A stretch of DNA of 64,000 nucleotides, taken from assembly GCF_020523795.1 (NCBI RefSeq), contig NZ_JAJALI010000003.1, positions 496,001 to 560,000 on the forward strand, given 5' to 3'. The DNA comes from Ancylobacter sp. Lp-2. GTDB lineage: Bacteria > Pseudomonadota > Alphaproteobacteria > Rhizobiales > Xanthobacteraceae. Each line of letters starts with the position of its first letter. Position 1 is the first letter of the stretch. Position numbers and translations under genes: made by a program. The notes beneath the pieces are model-generated. The model worked only from the letters and a program-made list of their open reading frames with translations. It was not told where the DNA came from and searched no databases. Positions 10,988 to 19,833 of this stretch are shown here, piece after piece.

Positions 10988-11947
10988 ATGGAACGCAGGA
11001 CTTTCCTTGCCACGGCGGCCCTCGCCACCGCTGCCGCCGGCCTGTCCGTGCCGGTCGCGGCACAGGGCAAGAAGGCGATCATCGGCGTCTCGATCCCCTC
11101 GGCGACGCATGGCTTCATGGGCGGGCTAAACTGGCACGCGCAGGAGACCATCAAGCGGCTCAAGGCCACCTATCCCAACCTCGATTTCGTGCTCGCCACC
11201 GCCGGCGCGGTGGGCAAGCAGGTCAATGACATCGAGGACATGATGGCGACGCGCAACATCGACGCGCTCGTCGTGCTGCCCTTCGAATCCGAGCCGCTGA
11301 CCAGCCCGGTCAAGGCGGTGAAGGAAGCCGGCAAATGGGTGACGGTGGTCGATCGCGGCCTGTCGCAGGCCGGCATCGAGGATCTCTACGTCGCCGGCGA
11401 CAACACCGCCTTCGGCCGGGTGGCCGGCGAGTATTTCAAGGCCAATCTCAAGAGCGGCCAGAAGATCGTCGTGCTGCGCGGCATCCCCACCACGCTCGAC
11501 AATGAGCGCGTGGATGCTTTCAAGAAAGCGATCGACGGCTCGGGCATCGAGATCCTCGACATGCAGCACGGCAACTGGAACCGCGACAAGGCGTTCTCCG
11601 TGATGCAGGACTACCTGTCCAAGCACAAGAAGATCGACGCGGTGTGGGCGGCCGACGACGACATGGCGGTGGGCGTGCTGGAGGCAATCTCGCAGGCCGG
11701 CCGGCAGAAGGAGATGTGGGTGGTCGGCGGCGCCGGCATGAAGGAGATCGTCAAGCGGATCATGGACAAGGACCCGCAGCTGCCGGTCGACGTCACCTAT
11801 CCGCCGGCGCTGATCTCGACCGCGCTGGAAATCACCGCGCTGCGCTTCGTCTCCGACACTCCGGTCTATGGCCGCTTCATCATCGGCTCGACGCTGATCA
11901 CCCCGGAGAACGCCGCGCGGTTCTATTTCCCGAACAGCCCGTTCTGA
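10988..11947 (+). CDS. Sugar ABC transporter substrate-binding protein
   Basis: A 319-residue periplasmic binding protein of the RbsB/peripla_BP_4 type. The N-terminus MERRTFLATAALATAAAGL is a Sec- or Tat-like signal ending near VAAQG. The mature part shows the two-lobe pattern (IIGVSIPSATHGFMGGLNWH, DALVVLPFES, DAVWAADDDMAVG). The ATG at 10988 follows GGGAGGA at good spacing and is preferred to an in-frame ATG five codons upstream. It is the last gene of the operon, an unusual order, since binding-protein genes usually come first. Ligand unknown, probably a monosaccharide, glycoside or cyclitol. Confidence 0.93.
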   Translation: MERRTFLATAALATAAAGLSVPVAAQGKKAIIGVSIPSATHGFMGGLNWHAQETIKRLKATYPNLDFVLATAGAVGKQVNDIEDMMATRNIDALVVLPFESEPLTSPVKAVKEAGKWVTVVDRGLSQAGIEDLYVAGDNTAFGRVAGEYFKANLKSGQKIVVLRGIPTTLDNERVDAFKKAIDGSGIEILDMQHGNWNRDKAFSVMQDYLSKHKKIDAVWAADDDMAVGVLEAISQAGRQKEMWVVGGAGMKEIVKRIMDKDPQLPVDVTYPPALISTALEITALRFVSDTPVYGRFIIGSTLITPENAARFYFPNSPF

Positions 11948-12139
11948 CGGCGGGGGTCGCCGACCCGGCGACGCGGAAGCTCCAGAAGGAGGCGGCACGG
12001 CACTCGCCGGCTCCCTCTGGCACCTGCGGCCCGAACCCCTTGCAGCGGGCCCTCGTTGCACCCGGACCGGCGGCACCGCAGCCGGCCGGGCTCCCGCGAC
12101 GCCCCCGGCGGCGCCCTACTCCGGCTTCCACGCCTCCGC

Positions 12140-12979
12140 TCAGGAGCGCGGGCCCCGCCAGCCGAGCGCCTCGCCGATCGCCTGCGCTGTCCTGCGCACC
12201 TCCGACGACAATTCCTGCATCCGCTCCGGCTGCATGTACTGGGCGAAGCTCGACACGCTGACCGCCGCGACGATGGCGCCGCTGGCATCGCGGATCGGCA
12301 CCGCGACGCAGCGCAGCTGCGCCTCGGTCTCCTCGAGGTCGAAGGCGACACCGGCCGCCGCATAGGCGCGCATGCGCCCGAGCCATTCCTCGCGCGTCGG
12401 CGCCAATGGCGAGGCATTGCCGGGCTCGCGCAGATCGAAGAACGCATTCCAGCGCGCCTCATCCATGTCGAGCACCAGCGCCTTGCCGAGGCCGGTCGAG
12501 CAGACCGCGTGACGGTCGCCGATGGTGGAGCGGATCTCGAACAGGCGCTGCCCCGACACCTTGTCGAGATAGAGCACCTCGTCGCCATCCAGCATCGCCA
12601 GCTGGACGGTGTCCTGCGTGCGCTCGGCGAGCCGCTTCAGATGCTGGCTCGCCGCTTGGCGTACAGGCATGTCGCGCTGGGCGCGGAAGCCGAGCTCCAT
12701 TAGCCGAGGGCCGAGGCTGTAGCCCTGTCGCGGCACGAAATTGAGGTAGCGCCGATCAACCAGCGCCGTCGCCAGCCGGTGCACGGTGGTGCGCGTCATC
12801 CCCAGCCGGCTGGAGAGGCCCGGCAGGTCGCCGATCCCCGCCGCCACCGCCTCCAGCACGTCGAGCCCGCGCAGCAGCGTCTGGGCGCCCTGAGGCGGCG
12901 CCCCCGCCGGCCGCGAGGGCGACCTCGCCGGGTCGGCGTCCGGATGGGCGGCGGAACTGGCAGGCGGACGTTTCGGCAT
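12140..12979 (-). CDS. IclR family transcriptional regulator
   Basis: A 279-residue IclR regulator. A Pro/Ala/Ser-rich leader of about 35 residues precedes the winged helix (LSSRLGMTRTTVHRLATALV), followed by the IclR effector domain (VRQAASQHLKRLAERTQDTV, AVCSTGLGKALVL, CVAVPIRDASGAIVAAVSVS). The ATG at 12979 follows GGGGAGATCC and is preferred to an upstream in-frame start. It is divergent from the hydrolase-SDR-MFS operon and very probably controls it, with a sugar acid as the likely effector. Confidence 0.92.
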   Translation of the reverse strand: MPKRPPASSAAHPDADPARSPSRPAGAPPQGAQTLLRGLDVLEAVAAGIGDLPGLSSRLGMTRTTVHRLATALVDRRYLNFVPRQGYSLGPRLMELGFRAQRDMPVRQAASQHLKRLAERTQDTVQLAMLDGDEVLYLDKVSGQRLFEIRSTIGDRHAVCSTGLGKALVLDMDEARWNAFFDLREPGNASPLAPTREEWLGRMRAYAAAGVAFDLEETEAQLRCVAVPIRDASGAIVAAVSVSSFAQYMQPERMQELSSEVRRTAQAIGEALGWRGPRS

Positions 12980-13361
12980 GGATCTCCCCAAAGCGACGCG
13001 GCGAACCTAGCCGCCCGCATGGCCGTCGACAACGCGCCTCGCAACCGCGCCGGCCTCGCCCGCAGGCAGATGGCGCGGCTGCCCCGAAGCCCGGCCGGCG
13101 ACGAATTCAGCTTGACACACAGGCGGCTTTCGCCCTTTCGTATCTCATATATTGCAATGAAGTCCCAATATATGGGATTTCCAAAATCAAGAAGATGCTC
13201 CGGGAGATGGGGTGCCAGCCGGCCCGACGCCGCTGATGCCCGGTCGAGGCCGCCTTGCTCGCACGCTGTCCGCCCGCTCTCCGCGCGGGCTGCGCCGAGG
13301 CGTCCGACACAGACCTGCCGCAGGCGTCCTTTCCTCCATCACATTCTGGGAAAGTACCGCC
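12980..13361. other. Divergent promoter region of the IclR and sugar-acid operon
   Basis: This 382-base spacer has no gene. Its AT-rich centre (13110-13190) stands out from GC-rich flanks and holds a TTGACA box and palindromes described separately. The GTG start of the hydrolase lies at its right end. Confidence 0.6.
13112..13177. promoter_or_regulatory. Candidate IclR-controlled promoter/operator
   Basis: TTGACA at 13112-13117 is a perfect -35 box, although no good -10 sits at 16-18 bases. Downstream lie TCATATATTG (13145-13154) and the perfect odd palindrome TCCCA-ATATA-TGGGA (13163-13177). AT-rich palindromes of about 15 bases are typical IclR-family sites, so this is the best operator candidate for the divergent regulator. 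Confidence 0.45.
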
Positions 13362-14216
13362 GTGAAACTGTTGCGCTATGGCCCGTCGGGCTCGGAGAAG
13401 CCCGGCCTCCTCGATGCGGACGGCCGCCTCCGCGATCTCTCCGCCGTCCTTACCGATATCGGTCCGGCGACGCTCGCCCCGGCGGCACTGGCCGCGCTCG
13501 CCCGCCTCGACCCGGCCACGCTACCGCTGGTGGACGGCCAGCCCCGGCTCGGCGTGCCGCTCGCCAATGTCGGCAAGTTCATCGCCATCGGCCTGAACTA
13601 TGTCGACCATGCCGAGGAATCGAACCTGCCGATTCCCTCCGAGCCGGTGATCTTCACCAAGGCGACCAGCTCGCTCTCCGGGCCGGACGACACGGTGATG
13701 CTCCCCCAGGGATCGGTGAAGAGCGACTGGGAAGTCGAGCTCGGCATCGTCATCGGCAGCCGCGCCTCCTATGTCGAGGAAGTGGACGCGCTGGCGCATG
13801 TCGCCGGCTACTGCCTGGTGAACGACGTCTCGGAGCGCGAGTTCCAGATCGAGCGCGGCGGCACCTGGGACAAGGGCAAGGGCTGCGACACCTTCGGCCC
13901 GGTCGGCCCGTGGCTGGTGACCTCCGACGAGGTCGGCGACCCGCAGCAGCTCGACATGTGGCTCGACGTCAACGGCGCGCGCATGCAGACCGGCAACACC
14001 CGCACCATGATCTTCTCCTGCGCCACCATCGTCAGCTATGTCAGCCGCTTCATGACGCTGCTGCCCGGCGACATCATCACCACCGGGACGCCCCCCGGGG
14101 TCGGCATGGGCAAGAAGCCGGCACCGGTCTACCTGAAGCCGGGTGACGTGATGACGCTGGGGATCGAGAAGCTCGGTACCCAGCGCCAGGACGTCGTCGC
14201 CTGGTCGCGCGGCTGA
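13362..14216 (+). CDS. Fumarylacetoacetate hydrolase (FAH) family protein, probable 2,4-diketo-3-deoxy sugar acid hydrolase
   Basis: A 284-residue FAH-superfamily enzyme. The N-terminal ~70-residue cap (MKLLRYGPSGSEKPGLLD) is followed by the catalytic domain from FIAIGLNYVDHAEE, with acidic metal ligands in DWEVELGIVIG and the closing loop TGTPPGVGMG. The GTG start gives the normal N-terminus of the subgroup containing 2,4-diketo-3-deoxy-L-fuconate hydrolase, which cuts to pyruvate and lactate. The next gene, an SDR 11 bases on, would supply the preceding oxidation. Ureidoglycolate-lyase-like activity is an alternative that context does not support. Confidence 0.85.
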   Translation: MKLLRYGPSGSEKPGLLDADGRLRDLSAVLTDIGPATLAPAALAALARLDPATLPLVDGQPRLGVPLANVGKFIAIGLNYVDHAEESNLPIPSEPVIFTKATSSLSGPDDTVMLPQGSVKSDWEVELGIVIGSRASYVEEVDALAHVAGYCLVNDVSEREFQIERGGTWDKGKGCDTFGPVGPWLVTSDEVGDPQQLDMWLDVNGARMQTGNTRTMIFSCATIVSYVSRFMTLLPGDIITTGTPPGVGMGKKPAPVYLKPGDVMTLGIEKLGTQRQDVVAWSRG

Positions 14217-14227
14217 GGAGGAGCGTC

Positions 14228-14974
14228 ATGCTGTTTTCCAATCGCTTCGCCAACCGCGCCGCCGTCGTCACCGGCGCCGCCTCCGGCATCGGCCTCGACG
14301 TGGCCAAGCGCCTCGTCGCGGAGGGCGCCAAGGTCAGCCTGTGGGATCTCGACACCAAGGCTCTGCCCGCCGCGCAGGCCGCGACCGGCGCGCAGGACGT
14401 CCAGGCGCTGGACATCTGCGACGCCGACGCCGTCGCCAGCGCCATGGACGCCAGTGTGCTGGCGCTTGGCGGGCTCGACATTCTGGTGGCGAGCGCCGGC
14501 ATCACCGGCCCCAACACCACGGTGCGCGACTACCCGATCGACGCCTGGAAGCGGACCATCGACGTCAATTTGAACGGGCTGTTCTACTGCAACCAGGCGG
14601 CGATCCGCGCCATGGAGACGAAGGCCTATGGCCGGATCGTCAACATCGCCTCGATCGCCGGCAAGGAAGGCAATCCGAACGCCTCGGCCTACAGCGCCTC
14701 GAAGGCCGGGGTGATCGGCTTCACCAAGTCGCTCGCCAAGGAGGTCGCCAAGACCGACATCCGGGTGAACTGCGTCACGCCGGCGGCGGTGAAGACGCCG
14801 ATCTTCGACCAGATGACCCAGGCGCATATCGACTTCATGCTGTCGAAGATCCCGGTCGGCCGCTTCGGCGCCATCGAGGAGATTTCCGCGCTGGTCTGCT
14901 GGCTCGCCAGCGAGGAGGCCTCGTTCTCCACCGGCGCCGTCTTCGACGTGTCCGGCGGCCGCGCCACCTACTGA
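14228..14974 (+). CDS. SDR family oxidoreductase, probable 2-keto-3-deoxy sugar acid 4-dehydrogenase
   Basis: A classical 248-residue short-chain dehydrogenase using NAD(P). The cofactor motif TGAASGIG is near residue 16, the strand end ASAGI replaces the common NNAG, and the catalytic Ser/Tyr/Lys set is in NIASIAG and YSASKAG. It ends in TGAVFDVSGGRATY. A strong AGGAGG precedes the ATG. With the FAH hydrolase upstream and an acid-sugar MFS importer downstream, oxidation of 2-keto-3-deoxy-L-fuconate or -rhamnonate at C4 is the most economical role. This substrate is inferred from gene order, not read from residues. Confidence 0.88.
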   Translation: MLFSNRFANRAAVVTGAASGIGLDVAKRLVAEGAKVSLWDLDTKALPAAQAATGAQDVQALDICDADAVASAMDASVLALGGLDILVASAGITGPNTTVRDYPIDAWKRTIDVNLNGLFYCNQAAIRAMETKAYGRIVNIASIAGKEGNPNASAYSASKAGVIGFTKSLAKEVAKTDIRVNCVTPAAVKTPIFDQMTQAHIDFMLSKIPVGRFGAIEEISALVCWLASEEASFSTGAVFDVSGGRATY

Positions 14975-14987
14975 TCGCCCCGACGAG

Positions 14988-15013
14988 GCGGCCGGCGCAA
15001 CGTCGCCGGCCGC
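14988..15013 (+). other. Perfect intercistronic stem-loop
   Basis: GCGGCCGGCG, six bases, CGCCGGCCGC: a 10-bp perfect stem between the SDR and MFS genes. There is no T-tract after it, so it is more likely an mRNA-stabilising or processing hairpin than a full terminator. Confidence 0.5.
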
Positions 15014-15055
15014 GCCGACCCAATCACCAAATCTGCCCGCCCCTAGGAGGAATCC

Positions 15056-16381
15056 ATGTCGGTCGCGACGGGAACGCTGTCGATGGACAGCGATGAAAGC
15101 ATCCGCAAAAGCGTACTCAGCAAGCTTCGCTGGCGTATCGTCTTCTACTGCTTCCTGCTTTTCATCATCAACTACCTCGACCGCGTGAATGTCGGCTTCG
15201 CCGCGCTTCACATGAACAAGGACATCGGCCTCTCGCAGACCGCCTATGGGCTCGGCGCCGGCATTTTCTTCATCGGCTACATCCTGTTCGAAATCCCCAG
15301 CAACATGATCATGCGCCGCGTCGGTCCCCGGCTGTGGATCGCGCGCATCATGGTGACCTGGGGCCTCGTCTCCGGCGGCATGGCGTTCGTCTCCGGCGAG
15401 CACAGCTACTACTTCATGCGGCTGCTGCTCGGCTTCGCCGAGGCCGGCTTCGTCCCCGGCGTGCTGCTCTACCTCACCTACTGGTTCCCGCAGCGCGATC
15501 GCGCCAAGGCGACCGCCGGCTTCATGACCGCCACCGTGCTGTCGACGGTGATCGGCGCACCGATCTCCGGCTGGATCCTGTCGGCCAACCCGACCTGGTT
15601 CGGCCTGGTCGCCTGGCAGTGGCTGTTCATCCTCGAGGCAATACCGGCGGTGCTCGTCGGCATCTTCACCCTGTTCTACCTGGTCGACCGCCCCGAGCAG
15701 GACCGGCGCTGGCTGAACGAGACCGAGCGCAAATGGCTGATCGCCGAGCTTGAGCGCGAGCATGAGCAGATCAAGGAGGTCGGCTCGCACGATTTCGGCG
15801 CCATCTTCAAGGACCACCGCGTCTGGCTGCTGACGGTGATCTACATGTTCAACGCCATGGCGGTGTATGGCGTCGTGCTGTGGCTGCCGCAGATCGTGAA
15901 GTCCATCGGCGGGCTCACCGACTTCCAGACCGGCCTCGTCACCGCCATCCCGTTCATCTTCGCCGCCATCGGCCTGATCCTGGTGGCGCGGAACTCCGAC
16001 CGCACCGGCGAGCGCAAATGGCACACGGCGTTCGCCGCCCTGCTCGGCGGCGTGTTCCTGGCGGCCAGCGCCTTCGCGCCGACCCCGTTCATCGGCCTCG
16101 TCGCGATCTGCATCGCCGCCTTCGGCGTGTGGGCGGTGCTCGGCGTGTTCTGGAGCCTGCCGACGCAGTTCCTGACCGGCGCGGCGGCGGCCGGCGGCCT
16201 CGCCTTCATCAACGGCTTCGCGCAGATCGGCGGCTTCGCCGGCCCGTATCTGGTCGGCTGGATCCGCGACGCGACGCAGAGCTTCACCCCGGCGCTGCTG
16301 ACCCTGGCGGCCGGACCGATCATCGCGGCGCTGCTCTGCACCACGATCCGGGTGCGCAAGACGCCGGCACGCACGCGCTAG
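15056..16381 (+). CDS. MFS transporter of the anion:cation symporter (ACS) family
   Basis: A 441-residue, 12-span major facilitator protein. The opening (WRIVFYCFLLFIINYLDRVN) and FFIGYILFEIPSNMIMRRVG are hallmarks of the ACS branch that imports sugar acids, tartrate, phthalate and other organic anions with protons. AGGAGGAATCC precedes the ATG. It is the last gene of the IclR-linked operon and ends at a strong intrinsic terminator, so it probably brings in the acid degraded by the two upstream enzymes. Confidence 0.92.
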   Translation: MSVATGTLSMDSDESIRKSVLSKLRWRIVFYCFLLFIINYLDRVNVGFAALHMNKDIGLSQTAYGLGAGIFFIGYILFEIPSNMIMRRVGPRLWIARIMVTWGLVSGGMAFVSGEHSYYFMRLLLGFAEAGFVPGVLLYLTYWFPQRDRAKATAGFMTATVLSTVIGAPISGWILSANPTWFGLVAWQWLFILEAIPAVLVGIFTLFYLVDRPEQDRRWLNETERKWLIAELEREHEQIKEVGSHDFGAIFKDHRVWLLTVIYMFNAMAVYGVVLWLPQIVKSIGGLTDFQTGLVTAIPFIFAAIGLILVARNSDRTGERKWHTAFAALLGGVFLAASAFAPTPFIGLVAICIAAFGVWAVLGVFWSLPTQFLTGAAAAGGLAFINGFAQIGGFAGPYLVGWIRDATQSFTPALLTLAAGPIIAALLCTTIRVRKTPARTR

Positions 16382-16408
16382 CTTCCGCGCGCAAGCAACA
16401 ACGGAACA

Positions 16409-16438
16409 GGGGCCAGCTTGCTGGCCCCTTTTTTCTTT
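16409..16438 (+). terminator. Rho-independent terminator after the MFS gene
   Basis: GGGGCCAG-CTTG-CTGGCCCC is a perfect 8-bp stem with a tetraloop, followed directly by TTTTTTCTTT. It lies 28 bases after the MFS stop and is the clearest intrinsic terminator in the window. Confidence 0.92.
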
Positions 16439-16488
16439 CCGCCCCGCGCCGACGCGGCCCGCACGCGGCGCTTCCGGTGAGGCGCGCC

Positions 16489-16776
16489 TCAGTCTCCGCC
16501 GAACAGCGTATCCGTCGCGGTGATCAGCCCGATCTGGGGATTGGCCGCGCAGTAAGTGCCCAGCTTCTCCGCGTTCTGGACGAACTTCTCGGTATCGATG
16601 ACGGGCGGCGCGTCCTCATCCTTGTAGTAGGCATCCAGCCACGACAGGATGATGCCGATCGTCGACTTGTCCTGGCTGATGAATTGCTGGCAGGTCATTG
16701 TGGAGAGGTCCCACTTGTCTGCCAAAGCGGGACTGACGGTCAGGAAGAGGGCGGCAGCGGCGACTGCGTATTTCAT
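16489..16776 (-). CDS. HdeA/HdeB family periplasmic protein
   Basis: A 95-residue protein with a signal peptide cleaved near ALA-D20 and a mature part containing TMTCQQF and GTYCAANP. The two cysteines (C29, C76) match the single disulfide of the HdeA/HdeB acid-stress chaperones, and size and pattern agree. HdeA-type proteins unfold at low pH and keep other periplasmic proteins soluble; alphaproteobacterial members are often not proven chaperones. It stands alone, with about 340 bases upstream. Confidence 0.82.
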   Translation of the reverse strand: MKYAVAAAALFLTVSPALADKWDLSTMTCQQFISQDKSTIGIILSWLDAYYKDEDAPPVIDTEKFVQNAEKLGTYCAANPQIGLITATDTLFGGD

Positions 16777-17115
16777 GATGGACGTTCCTCTAGGACGTTT
16801 TTTTGTGAAACCGCCCCATGCCCTGTCGCTGGCACCCGCGAACCCGCAATTGCCGGCGACCGGCGCAGACGTCGCTCACGCAACCCGACGCCAAGCCTGC
16901 TGCCGTTCCGGTCCGTGAATACCATACCCGTCCAGGCAAATGCACGCCGGATCGCCGGCCCCCGATCGGGTGGCCCACGGCTCGCCCCGGACGACGGAGA
17001 AGCGGCGTCGGAAGAGCCTGACGAGGGCCGGCGGCGGGTTCGGCGGGGCCATCAGCAGGGCTCGACGCACGGAAACGGATGGGTGCCGGACGCACCCATC
17101 CATCCGCGGCCGCGT
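16777..17115. other. Intergenic region between PPK2 and HdeA-like genes
   Basis: No gene is supported; short open frames here are Arg/Pro-rich. Near its left end the minus strand must carry the promoter of the HdeA-like gene, and a run of seven T at about 16799-16805 lies just upstream of that gene. The right end holds the stem-loop following PPK2. Confidence 0.45.
17077..17101 (-). terminator. Stem-loop downstream of PPK2
   Basis: GGATGGGTGC, five bases, GCACCCATCC is a perfect 10-bp stem located 15 bases after the PPK2 stop on the minus strand. The following bases are not T-rich, so termination may need Rho, or the loop may protect the mRNA end. Confidence 0.45.
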
Positions 17116-18030
17116 TCAGTACTTCTCCGGCACATACATCTCCGGCGGCACCGGGTGGCGCTCATAATCCGCATGGCGCACCCGCTCAGGCAGCACGATG
17201 TCCGAGCGCGGCACTGTCTCGTAGGGGATCTGGCCGAGGAGATGCGCGATGCAGTTCAGCCGCGCCTTCTTCTTGTCCACCGCCTGCACCACCCACCAGG
17301 GGGCGTCGGGCGTATGGGTGCGCTGGAGCATGTCTTCCTTGGCGCGGGTGTAGTCTTCCCAGTGCACCCGGCTCTGCAGGTCCATCGGCGACAGCTTCCA
17401 CTGCTTCAGCGGATCCTGGATACGCATCTGGAAGCGGAATTCCTGCTCCTCGTCGGTGATCGAGAACCAGTACTTGATCAGGATGATGCCCGAGCGCACC
17501 AGCATCCGCTCGAAGTCCGGCACCGAGCGGAAGAACTCCTCCAGTTCGTCCGGCGTGCAGAAGCCCATGACCCGCTCGACACCGGCGCGGTTGTACCAGG
17601 AGCGGTCGAACAGCACGATCTCGCCGCCGGCGGGCAGATGCGGGATATAGCGCTGGAAGTACCACTGGCTGCGCTCGCGCTCGGTCGGCGCCGGCAGGGC
17701 GACGACGCGGCAGACGCGCGGATTGAGGCGCTGGGTCACGCGCTTGATCGCGCCGCCCTTGCCGGCGGAATCGCGGCCCTCGAACAGCACCGCGACCTTC
17801 AGCTTCTTGTGCTGCACCCAGTCCTGCAACCGAATGAGCTCGTGCTGGAGCCGGAAGAGCTCGCGGAAATACAGCTTGCGATCGAGCGTCGGCTCACCGC
17901 CCTCGCCCAAGCCCTCGGCCACCAATTCGTCGAGATAGTCCTCGTCGAGTTGGGTCTCCAGTTCCTCGTCGAAGCTGTCGGTGATTTCCTCGCGGATGCG
18001 GTTGAACTGGTCCTTGGGGTCGTGAGTCAT
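17116..18030 (-). CDS. ppk2: Polyphosphate kinase 2
   Basis: A 304-residue one-domain PPK2, which moves phosphate between polyphosphate and nucleoside di/triphosphates in the cytoplasm. Walker A (FEGRDSAGKGG) is at residues 83-93, the lid region (NPRVCRVVALPAPTERER) follows, and Walker B is FDRSWYNRAGVERVMGF at 141-157. An acidic N-terminal arm of about 50 residues precedes the domain. The length fits class I enzymes that make GTP or ATP from polyphosphate. AGGAAG lies six bases before the ATG. It is transcribed alone or after an upstream minus-strand promoter. Confidence 0.95.
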   Translation of the reverse strand: MTHDPKDQFNRIREEITDSFDEELETQLDEDYLDELVAEGLGEGGEPTLDRKLYFRELFRLQHELIRLQDWVQHKKLKVAVLFEGRDSAGKGGAIKRVTQRLNPRVCRVVALPAPTERERSQWYFQRYIPHLPAGGEIVLFDRSWYNRAGVERVMGFCTPDELEEFFRSVPDFERMLVRSGIILIKYWFSITDEEQEFRFQMRIQDPLKQWKLSPMDLQSRVHWEDYTRAKEDMLQRTHTPDAPWWVVQAVDKKKARLNCIAHLLGQIPYETVPRSDIVLPERVRHADYERHPVPPEMYVPEKY

Positions 18031-18324
18031 GGGAGGCTTCCTGGTCTGTCGTGACGGGAGCGGGCTCCGGCGGCCCGGCCGGTCGGCACGGCGTCGAGGC
18101 GGACCTCTTCCGTCGTGACGGAGAACCGTGCCTTTGCCGGAGACCGTGCCATCGGATTACCGCTTCCGCACTGCGTGAGCTGCGCCGGCCAAGACATGAG
18201 CCGGCACAGAATGATCGACCGCACACTGACACCGTCATGTGTAGGCTTCACAACAGACCGAAAGGCCCGCGCTTCAAGCGCGACGCGCGGCGCACGACCA
18301 CCGAGAGAAGAGCGGATGCCTCCC

Positions 18325-19647
18325 CTAGGCCGAGGTCACGCGCCAGATGCAATCGCCGACATCGTCGACCACCAGCAGCCCGCCGCGCCGGTCGACGATC
18401 ACGCCGACCGGGCGGCCGAGCGCCTTGCCGTCCACCCGGAAAGCGCCGAGGATTTCCTCCGGCGGCCCGGCCGGCACCCCGTCCTTGAACGGGATGAAGA
18501 TCACCCGGTAGCCGGAGGGCGGGTTGCGGTTCCATGAGCCGTGCTGACCGATGAACACCCCATTCTTGAAGCGGGCGCCGAAGCGCTCGTCGTCGACGAA
18601 GGTGAGGCCGAGCGAGGCGGTGTGCGAGCCGAGCGCGTAGTCCGGCTTCAGCGAGGCGGCGACCAGATCCGGCCGCTGCGGCTTCACCCGGTCGTCGACG
18701 ATCTTGTCGTAGTAGCAATAGGGCCAGCCATAGAAGGCGCCGTCCTTCACCGAGGTCATGTAGTCCGGCACCAGGTCGTCGCCGATCTCGTCGCGCTCGT
18801 TGACGCTGGTCCACAATTCCCCGGTCACCGGATTCCAGTCCATGCCGACCGGGTTGCGCAGGCCGCCGGCGAAGACGCGGAGCGCGCCGGTCGCGATGTC
18901 GACCTCGAGGATGGCGGCGCGGTTCTCCTCCTCGTGCATGCCGAACTCGGCGACGTTGGAGTTGGAGCCGACGCCGACATAGAGCTTGGTGCCGGCCTTG
19001 TTGGCCACCAGGCTCTTGGTCCAGTGATGGTTCCGCCCGGCCGGCAGGTCGCACACCTTCACCGGCGGCGCGTCGATGCGGGTGGCGCCGGGCACATAGG
19101 GGAAACGCACCAGCGCGTCGGCATTGGCGACATAGAGCTGGTCGCCGACCAGCGCCATGCCGAAGGGCGAGTTGAGGTTTTCCAGGAAGGGCAGCTTGGT
19201 TTCGGCGACACCATCGCCGTCCGCGTCGCGCAGCAGGGTGATGCGGTTGGCGCTCTTCACCCCCGCCCCGGCCCGCACCATCACAAAGCCCATCACCCAC
19301 CAGCGCAGGCTGAAGATGCCGCCCGGCGTCGGCGGCGCGGCGGTCTCGGCGACGAGGATGTCGCCGTTCGGCAGTTCGTACACCCAGCGCGGATGGTCGA
19401 GATCGGTGGTGAAGGCGCCGACCTTCAGGCCCGGCGCCGGCTTCGGCTTCTGGCCCTCTGCCCAGCCGACCGCCGGCGCGATCTTCATGATCGGAATGAG
19501 GGTCGGCTTCGGCTTGGGCAGCTTCGGCAGGTCGCCATAGCCGGCTTCCTCGGCCAATGCCGGCGCCTTGCGCAGGTCGGCGAGGAAATGCGCCGTGCCG
19601 GTGATGCACGCGCCGATGAAACCGCCGATCTTCGCGTAATTGGCCAT
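18325..19647 (-). CDS. PQQ-type sorbosone dehydrogenase family protein
   Basis: A 440-residue protein of the soluble-glucose-dehydrogenase-like/L-sorbosone dehydrogenase family, a six-bladed beta-propeller that oxidises sugars or aldoses with PQQ in the periplasm. An N-terminal segment ([18 protein letters not shown]) looks like an uncleaved anchor. Propeller motifs include [44 protein letters not shown] and [17 protein letters not shown], the last typical of the family. No PQQ synthesis genes are in the window. The substrate in this organism is unknown. Confidence 0.88.
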   Translation of the reverse strand: MANYAKIGGFIGACITGTAHFLADLRKAPALAEEAGYGDLPKLPKPKPTLIPIMKIAPAVGWAEGQKPKPAPGLKVGAFTTDLDHPRWVYELPNGDILVAETAAPPTPGGIFSLRWWVMGFVMVRAGAGVKSANRITLLRDADGDGVAETKLPFLENLNSPFGMALVGDQLYVANADALVRFPYVPGATRIDAPPVKVCDLPAGRNHHWTKSLVANKAGTKLYVGVGSNSNVAEFGMHEEENRAAILEVDIATGALRVFAGGLRNPVGMDWNPVTGELWTSVNERDEIGDDLVPDYMTSVKDGAFYGWPYCYYDKIVDDRVKPQRPDLVAASLKPDYALGSHTASLGLTFVDDERFGARFKNGVFIGQHGSWNRNPPSGYRVIFIPFKDGVPAGPPEEILGAFRVDGKALGRPVGVIVDRRGGLLVVDDVGDCIWRVTSA

Positions 19648-19833
19648 GCGCCGCTCCTGTCAGGGGATGGCGCCATCTGATCCCGGAAAGCCGAGCGCGT
19701 GCAATCCCCCAAAGGGCCACTGGCCACAGCTGCGTGGCGGCTTCGCGCCGGAGATCCACGAGGACACCGGTGGACAGGCGCCGCGCCGGCCCTAGCTATT
19801 GGGCGACGGAACCCGAAGGAGCGAGCGGCGAGC

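Noticed and set aside
13340-13349. CACATTCTGG shared with 55215-55224
   Set aside because: A single 10-mer match between two spacers is expected by chance over this much intergenic DNA, and the contexts differ.
14129-16024. 631-codon minus-strand open frame
   Set aside because: It lies antisense to the SDR and MFS genes and has the Asp/Gly/His/Val bias of GC-rich shadow frames.
15880-18054. 724-codon plus-strand open frame
   Set aside because: It crosses the MFS end, a strong terminator and the antisense of HdeA-like and PPK2 genes; three unrelated pieces joined by lack of stops.
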